Shown here in pieces: positions 12,866-25,095 of a stretch of 64,000 nt of DNA; the stretch's first letter is position 1; each line of letters starts with the position of its first letter. Under the pieces are notes generated by a model. That model was given only the letters and a program-made list of their open reading frames with translations, was not told the DNA's origin and ran no database searches. The stretch is from Cranoglanis bouderius (lineage: Eukaryota > Chordata > Actinopteri > Siluriformes > Cranoglanididae). Both the position numbers and the translations under genes were made by a program. Where the stretch lies: assembly GCA_023630585.1 (NCBI GenBank), contig CM042555.1, forward strand, positions 16,322,501-16,386,500. Reading direction: 5' to 3'.

Positions 12866-13645
12866 GCTGCATCCAAATTCGCATACTGTGACAGTACCTA
12901 CTGCATTCGATTCAGTACCTACTGCTTGGTCGTTGATGCAGTACGTACTGATCAGTATAAGTGGTAAGCATGAATACAATCCGGACGTACTACGCGGCAC
13001 AGATTGCATTATGGGATAGCGCAGTATCCACAGTGTCCAGTGGTTCCATACTGCAGAATCGATGCGGTAGCAGAAGGTCATCCAGGTATTTCTCACCCAC
13101 TGTTTTATGAATACTGAGAATTCGGACATACAACTCCTTTGGCGTATTGCTTTTCGCCTATTGTGTAGTAGGGTAGCAGCCACAGTTTCTCTCTCTCAGG
13201 AGTCTCAGTTCTGACATGCTTTGCAAAGTACACGCTCTGTGTCCTTTTGTGCCAGTCATTACCAACGCTGCATCCGAATATCCCTACTATATAGTAGGCG
13301 ATAAGCAGTACGCCAAAGGAGTAGTATGTCCGAATTGTCAGTATTCATAAAACAGTAGGCAAGAAATACCTGGATGACCTACTGCTTCCTGCAGTATGGA
13401 ACCGCTCGACACTGTGCTATCCCATAAGGCAATGAGACTGGCGGGGAAGAGCTGTCAGGATAAAAAATGACAGAAGGTAGCACGTTGGCTCTTTTGAAGT
13501 TGTAGGTCACATGACAGTGCCAACATGGAGGATGTAGTACGCCTGGATTTTATTCATGCTACACACTTACACTGATCAACGGCCAAGCAGTGGGTACTGA
13601 ATTGAATGCAGTAAGTACGGTCACAGTATGTGATTTTCGAACAGC
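12866..13645. mobile_element. Foldback (long inverted repeat) element
   Basis: Two inverted arms, about 12866-13181 and 13267-13645, surround a spacer of about 85 bp. Outer ends match: GCTGCATCCAAATTCGCATA against the reverse complement of the right end, GCTGTTCGAAAATCACATAC. Inner parts also pair, for example TTATGGGATAGC near 13010 with GCTATCCCATAA near 13416, and GTCATCCAGG near 13078 with CCTGGATGAC near 13368. The arms differ by indels and substitutions. A word like the outer end (GCTGCATCCGAATA) recurs at the inner edge of the right arm, so two related elements may have inserted head to head. There is no coding capacity. Confidence 0.75.
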
Positions 13646-13858
13646 TCAAACCTTTCAGTCTTTCTGGACTGATCTAGTTTCTGTTATCCACGTTTTGCTC
13701 TTAACTGCCCTAGGTGATGTTGTTTGCTCAATGCCTGAGCGTTGCCTGTTTTCCGACCACGTTTTTGGATTACGTCTTTGTCTTGCTTGCCACGATTAAT
13801 AAAACCATTGAGAACCACTGATGATTTCTGACATTTTTTTAATTACTATTAATTACAA

Positions 13859-14272
13859 AACAACACATCATACTTCTAGCCATTTATGATTATATTTAAT
13901 ATTGTGGAATGTCCACTAAACAAGTTAGTCATTCCAGTGGCAGAAAAGTAGTGTTACAAAACATTGATACTGAAGACTCCTTAAAAAAAATAAATAAATA
14001 AAAAAATTCCTTACAGAAAACACTGCCATGTGAATGATTAAATATTTGTTAAATAGCATTTTAAACATTTTAAAAATCCATTTATTATTATGCGAGGCAT
14101 CTCCTATACAACTCCGTGTCAATTAGCTGTTACTATGGAAACGAGCACATTAATATAAACCCGTGACATGCCTTATAGCCAGAACTATAGTCCGAGCTGC
14201 TTTAATAGAAAATTAATCAACACCTTTTGACCAAACACAAGTAAGAATTCAACAGCACTGTGGTATAGCTGA
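13859..14272 (+). repeat. Dispersed repeat family, copy B
   Basis: Partial and diverged copy of the family at 12-531. It shares TTGTGGAATGTCC with copy D and the block AGAAAATTAATCAACACCTT plus AACAGCACTGTGGTATA with copy A. Confidence 0.65.
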
Positions 14273-17020
14273 ATATAACATTATCTATCGTATAATTTCT
14301 AAATTTGTTTTTCATGCTGATAATAGCTAAACTGAAGGCATAATTTTTAACAGTTAAACAAGTATAGTGTTTTGAAATGTTTGCTCAGGCTTCTGACCAT
14401 TGGATTAATCCTCTCAGTCTGTGTTTGGGGAGGGTGACATGCTGGTTACAGTATCAGAGCTGCAGGCATGGTAACACAAGGTCATTATGTCAACAGTTTC
14501 TTTTTAAATTACAAAATCCTCTAAATTAAATGGTCAGTAGCCTGGAGTTATGTGTGTAAATCCCCCAACCCCCCCCCCCGCCAATATCTCTCTCGCTCTG
14601 ATGTTTTTTCTCTCTAAGCACTTTATCTTTATTCAATACACATTTTGGACCAATAATGAATTCATTTTGTTTGTGTTGCCAAAAAAAGAACCAAAGAACC
14701 TCAGTGTTTGAAGAATCACTATTTTTTTTATTTTTTTTTTATTCCGTATCAGAGGAAAGCATTCTCACCGCCATTGACAAAACAACTTGAATTGCTCTGT
14801 GGCTGCTTTTGTGCAAACGTTGATGCTCTCAGGCTGTTAATATATAATATCTGAGTTTTGATGTACTGTTGCACCAATATTTAGTATTCATGTGATGGTC
14901 TGGAAAAAAAAAACAAAAACTGCGAGATGTGTTTGTGTCTGAATTCTGGAACGCAGCCAAAACGATGAACAATCCTATCCAATTTTGGACCAACATTTAT
15001 TTTTTTTTCTGTGAATAATACACTTTGACTTTTCTAATTTAGGATTAATATATTTAATTTAAAAAAAAAAATGTGGAAAAGTTTTTATTTAGACTATTTA
15101 CTAACCTTGATTTGGCTGGTTGGCTGTCTGCAGAGATCATGTTTTGTAGGTTTCAGTTTAACAACTACAGTGGTAAATATAGTCAGTCTGTCTACTAGCT
15201 AAGCATGTGAACGTCACAATTTTATCAGTTAGCTGCATACCTATGTCTTACAGCAAATACGGACACCTTGTAATCAGATACCGGCTGGCATAATGCCACA
15301 ATGATCCTGCACTGTTACATCATCATCAAAACAGAGACGAGCACTTGCACACGCACTTTACAGATAAAGTTACAATTGTTTGAATGGCTTAAGAAAAGAC
15401 TTGGTCATTAAATAACAAGAAATTTAGTCAACTAAAGTGACTGAATGAATCCTTTATTATTTCCACCAAATGTTAGCATGAACAAAAAATCAGTGGAGTG
15501 AAGAGATGGCAGTGAGGTTTGCCATTAAGAGCATTTGAGCATCTTTCAGTGGAATTGGAATGAAATCTATCTAGACTTCATTTTTCGTTGAAGTACATGC
15601 AAACTAGAAATGATTTTGAATTGAGATTTTATGTTGTAAGTGCAGTCTAGCACTCAGGATGTTGGTATGAGTTTCAGTGCTAATGCTTCTTCATCCCAAT
15701 TTGCAGAGTCAGGTCGTGTCTAGAGACCAGAGGTGTTATGTGTTATATAACTGATAACAGGGCGATGTCCTGGCTGGAGACACTAGGTGAGACATTTATC
15801 TCTACCGCTGTGTCTCTTTGCCCTTTTGTTGAGGCTTTCTTCGGCCGTGTATCAGCGGGAAGTGGCTAGTCATGCTAGCAATCCATCATGTTGGATATCA
15901 CATCCCGAGGGGAAGTGGTCCTAGACAGTCAGCTCTGTTTGTTTGGCCGATTGTTGCCTTCCGGAAGAGCAATGCTTCCAAAATGCACTTGGCGACACAT
16001 TTTGTCACAGCAGGCGTCATTAGCCAGGGACGCAGGTGTTCCTCTGCTTCCTGACCTCAAATACAGGCGGCTCCTGTCCCACGGCTCTGAGCATCTGGAA
16101 GACTGCAGAGGAAGGGAAGGAACCTTACGAATTAAACAGAGGCAATTTTCTTTACCACTATGGAGAATAATGCCACGGTGGCTTGCTCCTGCCCTACATT
16201 CTGACTGAAAAGAAAAGTATCTTTTTGGTGATGATACAAAAATAATGACGCATACAATTATGAGTGCAAGTTATTTTACGTTCACTCCCAAGCTGCACTC
16301 TGTTGTGCGCACATCTAAAGCATGCTCAGAGCAAGCAGTCTCAGCAAAACGATCATTCACAGCGTAAATGAGGCCATGCTGGTGACAGCGAAAAACATTA
16401 GCACTGCTGTAGCGTCAGCCTTTTATGAGATAAGATAAGCTGTGAATGGCAGTTTGAGTTTGACACATGGCTGTGCTGCTGGATATAAATGCCTACTTGT
16501 CTCTCTCTCTCTCTCCGTCTGCCTGTCTACCTCTATCTCTCTGTCTGTCTTTGTCTGTGTGTCTCTTTCTCTATCACACCCTCTGTCTTTCTCAGTGTCT
16601 CTCTGTCTGTCTCTCTCTGTGTGTGTGTGTGTGTGTGTGTACATGTTTGAGCTGCCACACTGCTTTCTGTGCCTTAGCAAAAGTGACTGCAGACATACAC
16701 AGTAACTTAATCACACACACACACACACACTATGCTTTTGAAAGTGGACATTCCAGCATCTCATTCTGGATTGTTTCAGGGACTAGGTTCATGCTTCAGG
16801 ATGGACGTCAGCCATGGCTAGAATCCTAATAAGGTGTCGCAAAGCCATTTATGTTGCTTCTTCCCCCTCTTACACACTCCCTTTCTCTCTCTTTTAGCTT
16901 ACTTTTTATTTTCTAGGCAAACAGGGCTGATAATTATTCCCTTGATGTGACAGGCTAGATAAGATCCACCTCTTGTTTTTTGTTTTTGTTTTTTTTCGTG
17001 CCGTCTCATTACACAACCTG
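14273..17020. other. Intronic sequence without a recognised gene
   Basis: Mostly unique-looking DNA with short A- and T-runs, a C9 run near 14570 and a degenerate CT/GT tract at 16500-16640. The part at 15700-16210 has little simple sequence and could hold a conserved element. Open frames at 15872-16208 show no domain. Confidence 0.4.
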
Positions 17021-17021
17021 T

Positions 17022-17041
17022 GGGGTTACCTAGGCAACCCC
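17022..17041. promoter_or_regulatory. RFX X-box-like palindrome
   Basis: GGGGTTACCTAGGCAACCCC is a 20-bp palindrome with one mismatched pair. Its core GTTACC-TA-GGCAAC fits the RFX X-box consensus (two GTTNCC half-sites in inverted orientation). Occupancy is inference from motif similarity alone. Confidence 0.4.
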
Positions 17042-17640
17042 TGTGCTCGGTGTTGGCTGTGATACAACGCTCGAGTTGAGAAGAAATGCAGTTTACAGAA
17101 GCTCTGTGTGTATTATCGTGCAGAATCGGTGGTGCTGCAGCGCTCCAGTCCTAACCTACAGCTCTGTTTTAATGCCTCTAAATTACAGTGCAAAGAAAAG
17201 ATATCTATGTCTGTGGTGCTAAAAGCCCCTGCCCTGGCCCACTGGTGCAATATTTCTCTCTGTCTTTGAACTGTAAGGAGTTATGACACACCGGAAGTTA
17301 TCATCCTTATTTCTTGCGCTCTTCCTTTAGCTCTCTCTCAGTCTATGTCTCTCTCAATATGTCCCTCGTTCCCTCTGCATTCGGATCTGCTCAGTCTTTT
17401 CAGGGCCTCAATTTTTCAGGGAACCTTTGGACTAGCAGCTTACGCTATAAAGTGCATCCGATTGACACTCCTTCAGTTTTTTTCTCTTTTTGTTAACTCT
17501 AAAATGACTTAAATTCATGTTTTCTCTTACATCTGTGAAAAATATTCTATAATAGAATAGCATTAGCAGGTTTTACAATGTATATTTTATTCAAAATAAA
17601 AATATCATAGAGTCTCCAGACTCTTTGCTAAGACACAAAT
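17042..17640. other. Intronic sequence, no feature recognised
   Basis: No repeat or gene was identified. The open frame at 17314-17496 is low in information content and lacks domains. Confidence 0.35.
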
Positions 17641-17710
17641 TCCCAAATTTCAAAGAGCCTAGCAACCACTGTTCCCAATGACCACTTTATCCACATCACC
17701 CCACATTATC

Positions 17711-17860
17711 ACTGATCACCATTGTTAGCAATGACCAATCACTGATCACCATTGTTCCCAATGACCAATCACTGATCACCATTGTTCCCAATGACCAATC
17801 ACTGATCACCATTGTTCCCAATGACCAATCACTGATCACCATTGTTTCCAGCAACCAGTC
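17711..17860. repeat. 30-bp minisatellite, five units
   Basis: Unit ACTGATCACCATTGTTCCCA plus ATGACCAATC. Three central units are identical and the outer two vary. Degenerate partial units flank both sides. Because 30 is a multiple of 3, the minus strand reads as a repeated decapeptide, which is not a gene. Confidence 0.95.
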
Positions 17861-18268
17861 ACTGTCACAGACACCATTGTTTGTCCCACCCATGCGCTTT
17901 TTAAATTCTCTTCTTGGCTTTTTATAAGTAATAATAGTGAGCTCTTCTATACTGTATTTCCTGACTACTCACTACCACTACCACTGTCTTCCTGAGAGAA
18001 AGATCCTAAAGATTTAGTCTCAAAGTCCCAAAGAACACAGCAGCTGTCATAATTTTTAAATGGAAAACTCTCAGGGCTGTAATGTAACAAAATGATGAAA
18101 AAGTGAAAGGGTCTGAATATTTTCTAAATGCCGTGTGCATATATAAATGTACAGAATGTTATTATCAATCTGTTGCTGTGTGGACGGTATGTGCATGTTA
18201 CTCGGTCTACTATTTGCAATGCATACAAAGGTTAATAGTCCCAGAGTAGCAATGGAATACAAATAATC

Positions 18269-18271
<3 letters not shown>

Positions 18272-18311
<40 letters not shown>
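18272..18311. repeat. (GT)n microsatellite
   Basis: About 19 units. Confidence 0.97.
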
Positions 18312-18314
<3 letters not shown>

Positions 18315-18603
18315 ATATTAGCCATTGTCCTGACATGACAGATAAGCATTACAAGATGGAATATGGAAATATAGTGTAGATAATAATACCCTGAGAGAGT
18401 GTGTGTGTGTTCTCGTTGCTGTATGCTCAAACAAACCGACATACACAGAAAAGAAATGAACTCCTAGTTAAATTACCCAGGATTACAGGTGTTGAATTTA
18501 TGCAATGACTACATTTGTTATTGTTCCACTATAGCTGTAACTCGGTTCTAATTTAACTGCAGTTGTGTTTTCTGCACTTTGAAATGGTGACATTAGACAC
18601 GTT

Positions 18604-18930
18604 CAGTTTTCAATTCAATTTAATTTTATTTGTGTGGCACTTTTAACAATAGATATTGTCACAAAGCAGCTTCACAGAAATCTGGTTGTAGATTTAGATC
18701 ACTAATTAAAGCGACGGTGAGGTGAGGAAATCTCCCTGAGACGACACGCAGAATAAATCCTTGAGAGGAACCTGGATACCAGAGAACGGGATTATAAATC
18801 TTTACCCTTCCACAACTGTAGATTATAAAGCCAAACAGTATGAAGTGTGTTGAAAGGATGTACAGTATGAACAGATTGCCATGAGCACACAAGAGTCTTC
18901 ATGATTACAGCAGCAGTTCTTACATACAAG
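18604..18930. repeat. Fish dispersed repeat of the 'CAATTTAATTTTATTTGT' type
   Basis: Starts with CAATTCAATTTAATTTTATT, then AAAGCAGCTTCACAGAAATC, and carries CTCCCTGAGACGACA and TTGAGAGGAACCTGGATACC. From familiarity, this order is a very common interspersed repeat of teleost introns. No coding capacity was seen, and its class (LINE 3' part or SINE) is not certain. Confidence 0.6.
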
Positions 18931-19400
18931 TCTACACTATACAGGTGAGATTATCCACTGAAGCCAGGGTGAGACTTGGATATAAACTTTTTTCATTGTT
19001 TTATTTGGGGGAAATGCAAATGACAGATCATTGTTGTATGAGAGAGACGACATTTTCAGACCTCACACCACTGGCTGAAGCACACAGGATAGGTTAGACA
19101 CTCCACATGTGCCCACTGCGATTATAACGGAAGAGAAATTTCTCAAAATGAGGCACTGTCTGATTATTTCAAATAGATCAATTATATTCGAATTGTTTTT
19201 CGAAATATTTCACATACAGTAAACAAGTCTAACCGAACTTCTTGGAGAAGAAGAGACGTTGATTTGGGTCTGATAATGTCTCTTTCTGCATTCTCTAGCT
19301 GTTCACCTCAAGGTTAATGAGTATAAATAGCACATTCAGTTTTCATGACCTGTGCAGCTTCGTGTAGAGACGCACACAACAATACACACACATATATCTA

Positions 19401-20963
19401 CAGTGGGGGGAAAAAAGTATTTGATCCCCTGCTGATTTTGTACGTTTGCCCACTGACAAAGAAATGATCAGTCTATAATTTTAATGGTAGGTGTATTAAC
19501 AGTGAGAGACAGAATAACAACAAAAAAATCCAGAAAAACACATTTCAAAAAAGTTATAAATTGATTTGCATTTTAATGAGGGAAATAAGTATTTGACCCC
19601 TTCGACTTAGTACTTGGTGGCAAAACCCTTGTTGGAAATCACAGAGGTCAGACATTTCTTGTAGTTGGCCACCAGGTTTGCACACATCTCAGGTAGGATT
19701 TTGTCCCACTCCTCTTTGCAGATCCTCTCTAAGTCATTAAGGTCTCGAGGCTGACATTTGGCAACTTGAACCTTCAGCTCCCTCCACAGATTTTCTATGG
19801 GTTTAAGGTCTGGAGACTGGCTAGGCCACTCCAGGACCTTAATGTGCTTCTTCTTGAGCCACTCCTTTGTTGCCTTGGCTGTGTGTTTTGGGTCATTATC
19901 ATGCTGGAATACCCATCCACGACCCATTTTCAATGCCCTGGCTGAGGGCCACAATTTGACGGTACATGGCTCCATCCATTGTCCCTTTGATGAGGTGCAG
20001 TTGTGCTGTCCCGTTAGCAGAAAAACACCCCCAAAGCATAATGTTCCCACCTCCATGTTTGATGGTGGGGATGGTGTTCTTGGGGTCATAGGCAGCATTC
20101 CTCCTCCTCCAAACATGGCGAGTTGAGTTGATGCCAGAGAGCTCCATTTTGGTCTCATCTGACCACAACACTTTCACCCAGTTCTCCTCTGAATCATTCA
20201 GGCAAACTTCAGACGGGCCTGTACATGTGCTTTCTTGAGCAGGGTGACCTTGCGGGAGCTGCAGGATTTCAGTCCTTCACAGCGTAGTTTGTTACCAATT
20301 GTTTTCTTGGTGACTATGGTCCCAGCTGCCTTGAGATCATTAACAAGATCCTCCCGTGTAGTTCTGGGCTGATTCCTCACCGTTCTCATGATCATTGAAA
20401 CTCCACGAGGTGAGATCTTGCATGGAGCCCCAGACCGAGGGAGACTGACAGTTATTTTGTGTTTCTTCCATTTGCGAATAATCGCACCAACTGTTGTCAC
20501 CTTCTCACCAAGCTGCTTGGCGATTATGTTGTAGCCCATTCCAGCCTTGTGTAGGTCTGCAATCTTGTCCCTGACATCCTTGGACAGCTCTTTGGTCTTG
20601 GCCATGGTGGAGAGTTTGGAATCTGATTGATTGATTGCTTCTGTGGTCAGGTGTCTTTTACACAGGTAACAAACTGAGATTAGGAGCATTCTCTTAAAGG
20701 GAGTCTCAGCTCCTTACCTGTGTAAAAGACACCTGCGAGCCAGAAATCTTGCTGATTGATAGGGGATCAAATACTTATTTCCCTCATTAAAATGCAAATC
20801 AATTTATAACTTTTTTGAAATGCGTTTTTCTGGATTTTTTTGTTGTTATTCTGTCTCTCACTGTTAAAATACACCTACCATTAAAATGATAGACTGATCA
20901 TTTCTTTGTCAGTGGGCAAACGTACAAAATCAGCAGGGGATCAAATACTTTTTTCCCCCACTG
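19401..20963 (-). mobile_element. Full-length Tc1-like transposon, copy 1, inactive
   Basis: 1,563 bp with terminal inverted repeats of about 200 bp (19401-19600 and 20761-20963). The ends read CAGTGGGGG, and TA duplications lie at 19399-19400 and 20964-20965. The transposase is on the minus strand (19607-20605). A perfect 22-bp inverted repeat (20648-20669 and 20714-20735) lies just upstream of the transposase start. The second copy of the family is at 52809-54300. The TIRs differ by few bases, so the insertion is not very old. Confidence 0.95.
19607..20605 (-). pseudogene. Tc1-like transposase pseudogene (DD34E), copy 1
   Basis: Starts MAKTKELSKDVRDKIADLHK, the N-terminal helix-turn-helix. 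The GRPR-like hook is SLPRSGAPCK, and a second helix-turn-helix follows to KKAHVQARLKFA. Here the frame stops at a TGA at about 20198. A different frame then continues with EENWVKVLWSDETKMEL (first catalytic Asp), FQHDNDPKHTA (second Asp) and PIENLW (Glu). Between the second Asp and the Glu there are 34 residues, hence DD34E. A further lesion occurs near 19945, where part of the sequence after the MYRQI region is missing. It ends SNKGFATKY. Length and domain order match a full Tc1 transposase of about 330-340 residues. Confidence 0.93.
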
Positions 20964-20965
20964 TA

Positions 20966-21800
20966 CATACATCAACGCAAAAGACATAATGTGATTAATC
21001 CATCCATTACCTACTACTCAGACACCAAACCACCTACCCCCAACACACACACACACATACACATAAATCTATACTCACAAACTCACACACACAAATACCA
21101 AATACTGAAAAATGAAGATCTTCCCTCTGCTTAGAAGTTTGCTTGATATTCAGTGATATTTTTTGTCTCTGTTTCTGTGTACACACACTCGCACTCATAC
21201 ATTTGGAGATGATTTACCTTCAACACAGGTGAACCATTAGCTGAATTCCACTACATACAGTACATTGCAGAGCAATCTCTACTACATGGCTAGATTGTAA
21301 TCAGGCCCTGCTTTCTGTAACTCCTGGAGAAAGATGAAGCTGGGACTCCAAGTGAAGAAAAGCAAATGGTATGTGTTTTTTTTTTTTTTTTTTCGTAACA
21401 AGGAAAAAGATTTGACTTCATTGCAAAATAATGTTAACGTGGCCAAAAGCAAGTGAGAAAACTTTCCAATCCATATTACATTTGCATAATGCTGACTGAC
21501 CCCTAATTAGCAGTCATCGGTTATTATTACCATTAATGACCGTTAATTATCATTCATTATCCTTCTTAACATTTTTCCCCCAACTCTTTTAATAGAGTCC
21601 GTGCACTGGGGATACGCTCAGTGTGAGACCATGCTGTATTTCTGGATCATAGGAGAGTCATGCTGTTCTGAGCTTTTGTGTTACTCAATATACAAGCTCT
21701 CACACCTGGCTCTGACAAGTCTGCCAAAATTCATATTTAAAAAAACAAAAAATAAATAAATAAATAAATGACACGGAGCATGCAAGGTCTCACTCACGCT

Positions 21801-21832
<32 letters not shown>

Positions 21833-22764
21833 AATACCCTAAATCCCACAAAAGGTTGTTTAACATGCCAGCTTGTTGTGCTTCAACTCACAGTGCTTTT
21901 GGCTTGAGGGGAGTTTTGGGGCATAAGGGCTGTCCAAGGACACAGAGGGAATTAGCATCTCCTCACAGGTGAACTGGGGAGATAGAGCTTCCTCTCTCTC
22001 TCTCTGCTGCAAGCTCCTGCTTTTATCTGTCCCTGTCAGTAGGCTACCATTAGCAACATTTAGCATGAGTGTCCACCTTGGGCAGCGTGCCATGGCACAG
22101 CCAGTAGAGAAATGAGTGTGTGAGAGACAGAGAGAGAGAGAGAGAGAGTAGTCTGCTTAGTTATTAAGCCTCTATATTTAAATAGGTTTTCTTTAGAAGC
22201 CCTGATGATAACTTTCAGTGCATGATCTGGAGTCGGTATCTCCTGATCCACGGATGCTGGCTCATTGGGTTGATGGAGGTCCTGATAACCTTGTTGTCCT
22301 CCTGATCCCGGCTCAGTGAACGTTAGCCAGGTCACTCAGAAGTGAGCCATTCCCAGGCTGGGGTTAATATAGAGGTGGGTGAATCATTTTCTTGACTGTC
22401 TGTTAGAGGCTTCAGGCTCCACTGGGGCTCGTCAGGATGAAGGGACTTACTGTCACACACTCTTGGCTGCGAGCAGTGGTGTGTGTGTATCGCGCTGGTT
22501 AGAGCCTAGCTTCCAGATGAGCGTCTTGTATTTCTATGAGGCAGAAGATGTAGCTGTGTGTAGTGCTTGCATAGAGTTGTGTATCTTGGACATATGTGTG
22601 TATACAGAGAACCAACCAATACCTCCACCCTAAAGACTTTCCCATGCTGATAAACAGGTACAGCTTTACCTCTGACTGTTAAAAATCACTGCCAAAAATG
22701 TCCACAGAGAAAACCTTCACCGTGTCAACATGGTAGAGATTCCGCCACACGAATCCCTGTGAAA
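20966..22764. other. Intronic sequence with CA-rich and A-rich tracts
   Basis: Contains interrupted CA-rich DNA at 21030-21090, a T-run near 21377-21393, (CA)n at 21804-21828 and (GA)n at 22126-22149. No gene recognised. Confidence 0.45.
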
Positions 22765-22880
22765 GTTGCTGCTATGGGAAATGATAAGACGTTAATATAA
22801 ACCGTTGCAGCCGGAGCTACTGTCAGAGCTGCTGTTCTAGAAAATTAATCAACACCAATGACACAAGAATAGAGCGTTCT
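22765..22880 (+). repeat. Dispersed repeat family, partial copy C
   Basis: Only the 3' block is present: ATATAAACC, then GTCAGAGCTGCTGTTCTAG, then AAAATTAATCAACACC, as in copies A, B and D. Confidence 0.6.
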
Positions 22881-24890
22881 CCAGCGAAAGTAAAAAATGG
22901 TATGTTATTATGATGTCCTACTGAGTTATTTGTTTGACGGTCTCCTGTAGGTAATACACATGGACAGGTGTTTGGTGTTTTTATGGTCTAGCGCTTGTTT
23001 TATATGTTGGGAGTGTTTATTGCGGACAGTAAGGCACATTAAGCACAGAATGTATAATATATGACTAAGCTTAGGGCAGCAGTTGTTTAGAGCGGGTTAT
23101 TTTGGATTTAACAGCATCCTTTAGTTACAGTCTCATTATTCTACACGGCATTAGACCGAGCCCTGGAGCTAACACCTCCCTCATGTTTCTCTCTCTATTT
23201 CTCTCTCGAGCGGCCCCGTGCTCTTCGCACACACACACACACGCGCACACGCACACACACACACAGACCCTTTTTTGTCCTTGTCATCTCCTCCTCGCCT
23301 CCCTTGCTTCTCACTGTTTTGTGCTGTGACAACACCTTTGCTGTAATTTTGAGTTTTACATCACACCTCGATTTTCCCAAGGTCAACACCATCAACCTGC
23401 ATTCAAGCACTGAATAAATTATCTTTCACGTTCGATCAGCTTGACAGATCTCCTCTCATCTCTTCGTGTATCCTGTCGATCTTTCGCGGGTTTCAGACGT
23501 GACCCAGGCTCGTGTGGTTCTGCGGAGGGCATGTGGCACTGCCAGGGTCCTTGGCATGCTTTCCGTCTTGCTCCTTGCCCTTGTGATGTAGGCTATGTGA
23601 TGTCGAGCCAGGCTTGCTGGCCGGTGTCCCAGCCTGCCTCATGCCCTATTAACCCGCCATGGTGGCCACTTCTCTGACCTCGCTCCCTTCTGATTATGTT
23701 GAGATCACAATCCTCTCCTCCTCTCTTCTCCTGCTTTACCACAGACTCCTCCTCTGTTGCATCTGAGGACAAAGCCGTGCAGTCTGGCCCCTGCTGCTCT
23801 TTCTTTCTCTCTGCCCCCGTGTGAATAGCTTTATGTGAATATCCACTGTCGTTCCGAGAGGCTTGAATGCTAATGAGCTCGAAATGCATGGCATAAATGA
23901 GAGCATTGAATATTGCTATTGTTTATCCGTGGCTTTTTTAATTGGGTACAGGCATTAATACAAGAGGGAACACCTTATCTAAAATATATGCTGTGGATAT
24001 TACACACTCCCTCACTCTATATTTGAGCATGTGTGTGTGTCACCATCTATTTCTGTCTCCCATGCATCCGCACATTCTCAAACAGACCATGGAAGAGCGC
24101 CAGCAACAGATTTTTTTTAGGGAGCCCTTGTAAATAAGACTCTAACAGCCATGTTTGCTGATAATTCTGCTTGTTTCATGAGATGGGGATGGTGCTTTAT
24201 GGCAGCCAAGTCAAGCAGCACCCAATTAAGGAAAAATAACTTCATCTCTTTAATGAAGCCAGAAGCAGACTGAGCAAAAGTGTCAGAATTAGTGATTTAC
24301 TCGCACAGTCTACAATCTGGTGTTTGGCGAAGGCAAAGACCGTATACACACAAACACACACACACACATACTTTTGTAGTACTCTCCTTGTGAGGACCTT
24401 CTGTTGATGTAATTATCGATGCAGCTAATGAATGCTATGTCTATACATAAATCTATTAACCTCGGTAACCAAAAGGAAACCCTTTGGCTCTTTATTATTA
24501 TTTTTTTCTTCGTCAGGCCCAGCGAAATGTCCCCACAAGTTCAAAACTGTCAGATCGTTCCTTAAACATGTAAGTATGAATCAGACATGAACTGTGCCTG
24601 TATACACCAATAGCTATCAAATTAGATGATTTAAATGCCAGAAAACGTTTTTTTGCATGCAGCTTTAAGGGTTTTTCACACAGCAGGTGACATATCTTTC
24701 TCTCCACTTCCCATGTGAAAGGTCAGATCTCGCTCTCGGCAGAGCTTTTCACACAGCAGGCGAAAGGTCTCTTGGGCTCCTCATAGTGACCATAATGCTA
24801 AACGCTAAGCATAGCTAGCTATAATGAAATTAAAAAAAAAAAAAAAAGTATTTGACAATGAAGACATTTAAAATTCTAACTTTTTATTGA
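22881..24890. other. Intronic sequence, no gene recognised
   Basis: CA-rich stretches occur at 23228-23266 and 24345-24368. Open frames at 23102-23889 show no domain. There is a near-direct repeat of TTTTTCACACAGCAGGTGA (24674) and CTTTTCACACAGCAGGCGA (24747). Confidence 0.4.
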
Positions 24891-24894
24891 TTTA

Positions 24895-25095
24895 TTTATT
24901 TTTCATTCATTTTCCTTGCGCTTATCCTAGTAGGGGGGTTGCAGTGACAACAGGCTGAGAAGGTCAGCCCAGACTTCTCTATCCTTTGCCACAGATTCCA
25001 GCAACTACACATTCCAAGCCAACTGTGAGATATAATCTCTCCGGCAGGTGCTTGGTCTGCTCTGGCGTCTCTGTCCATTGGGACGTGCCAAAATA
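24895..25095 (-). mobile_element. 3' end fragment of a non-LTR retrotransposon
   Basis: Read on the minus strand, it ends TACTAGGATAAGCGCAAGGA followed by AAATGAATGAAAAATAAATA. A sequence of the kind GGATAAGCG(G) plus an (ATGA/ATGG)n tail is the typical 3' terminus of fish LINEs. Upstream on the minus strand, GAGAAGTCTGGGCTGACC is also familiar from such elements. It is 5'-truncated. Confidence 0.6.

Noticed and set aside
16423..16829. Ser/Leu/Cys/Val-rich frames
   Set aside because: Composition follows the CT/GT simple repeats.
17711..17860. CRISPR-like array
   Set aside because: Directly adjoining 30-bp units without unique spacers, in eukaryotic DNA; it is a minisatellite.
19797..20126. 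Plus-strand frame of 109 codons inside the Tc1 element
   Set aside because: Antisense shadow of the transposase; the minus strand carries the catalytic motifs. The same applies to 53060-53381, 45850-46239 and 48622-48906.
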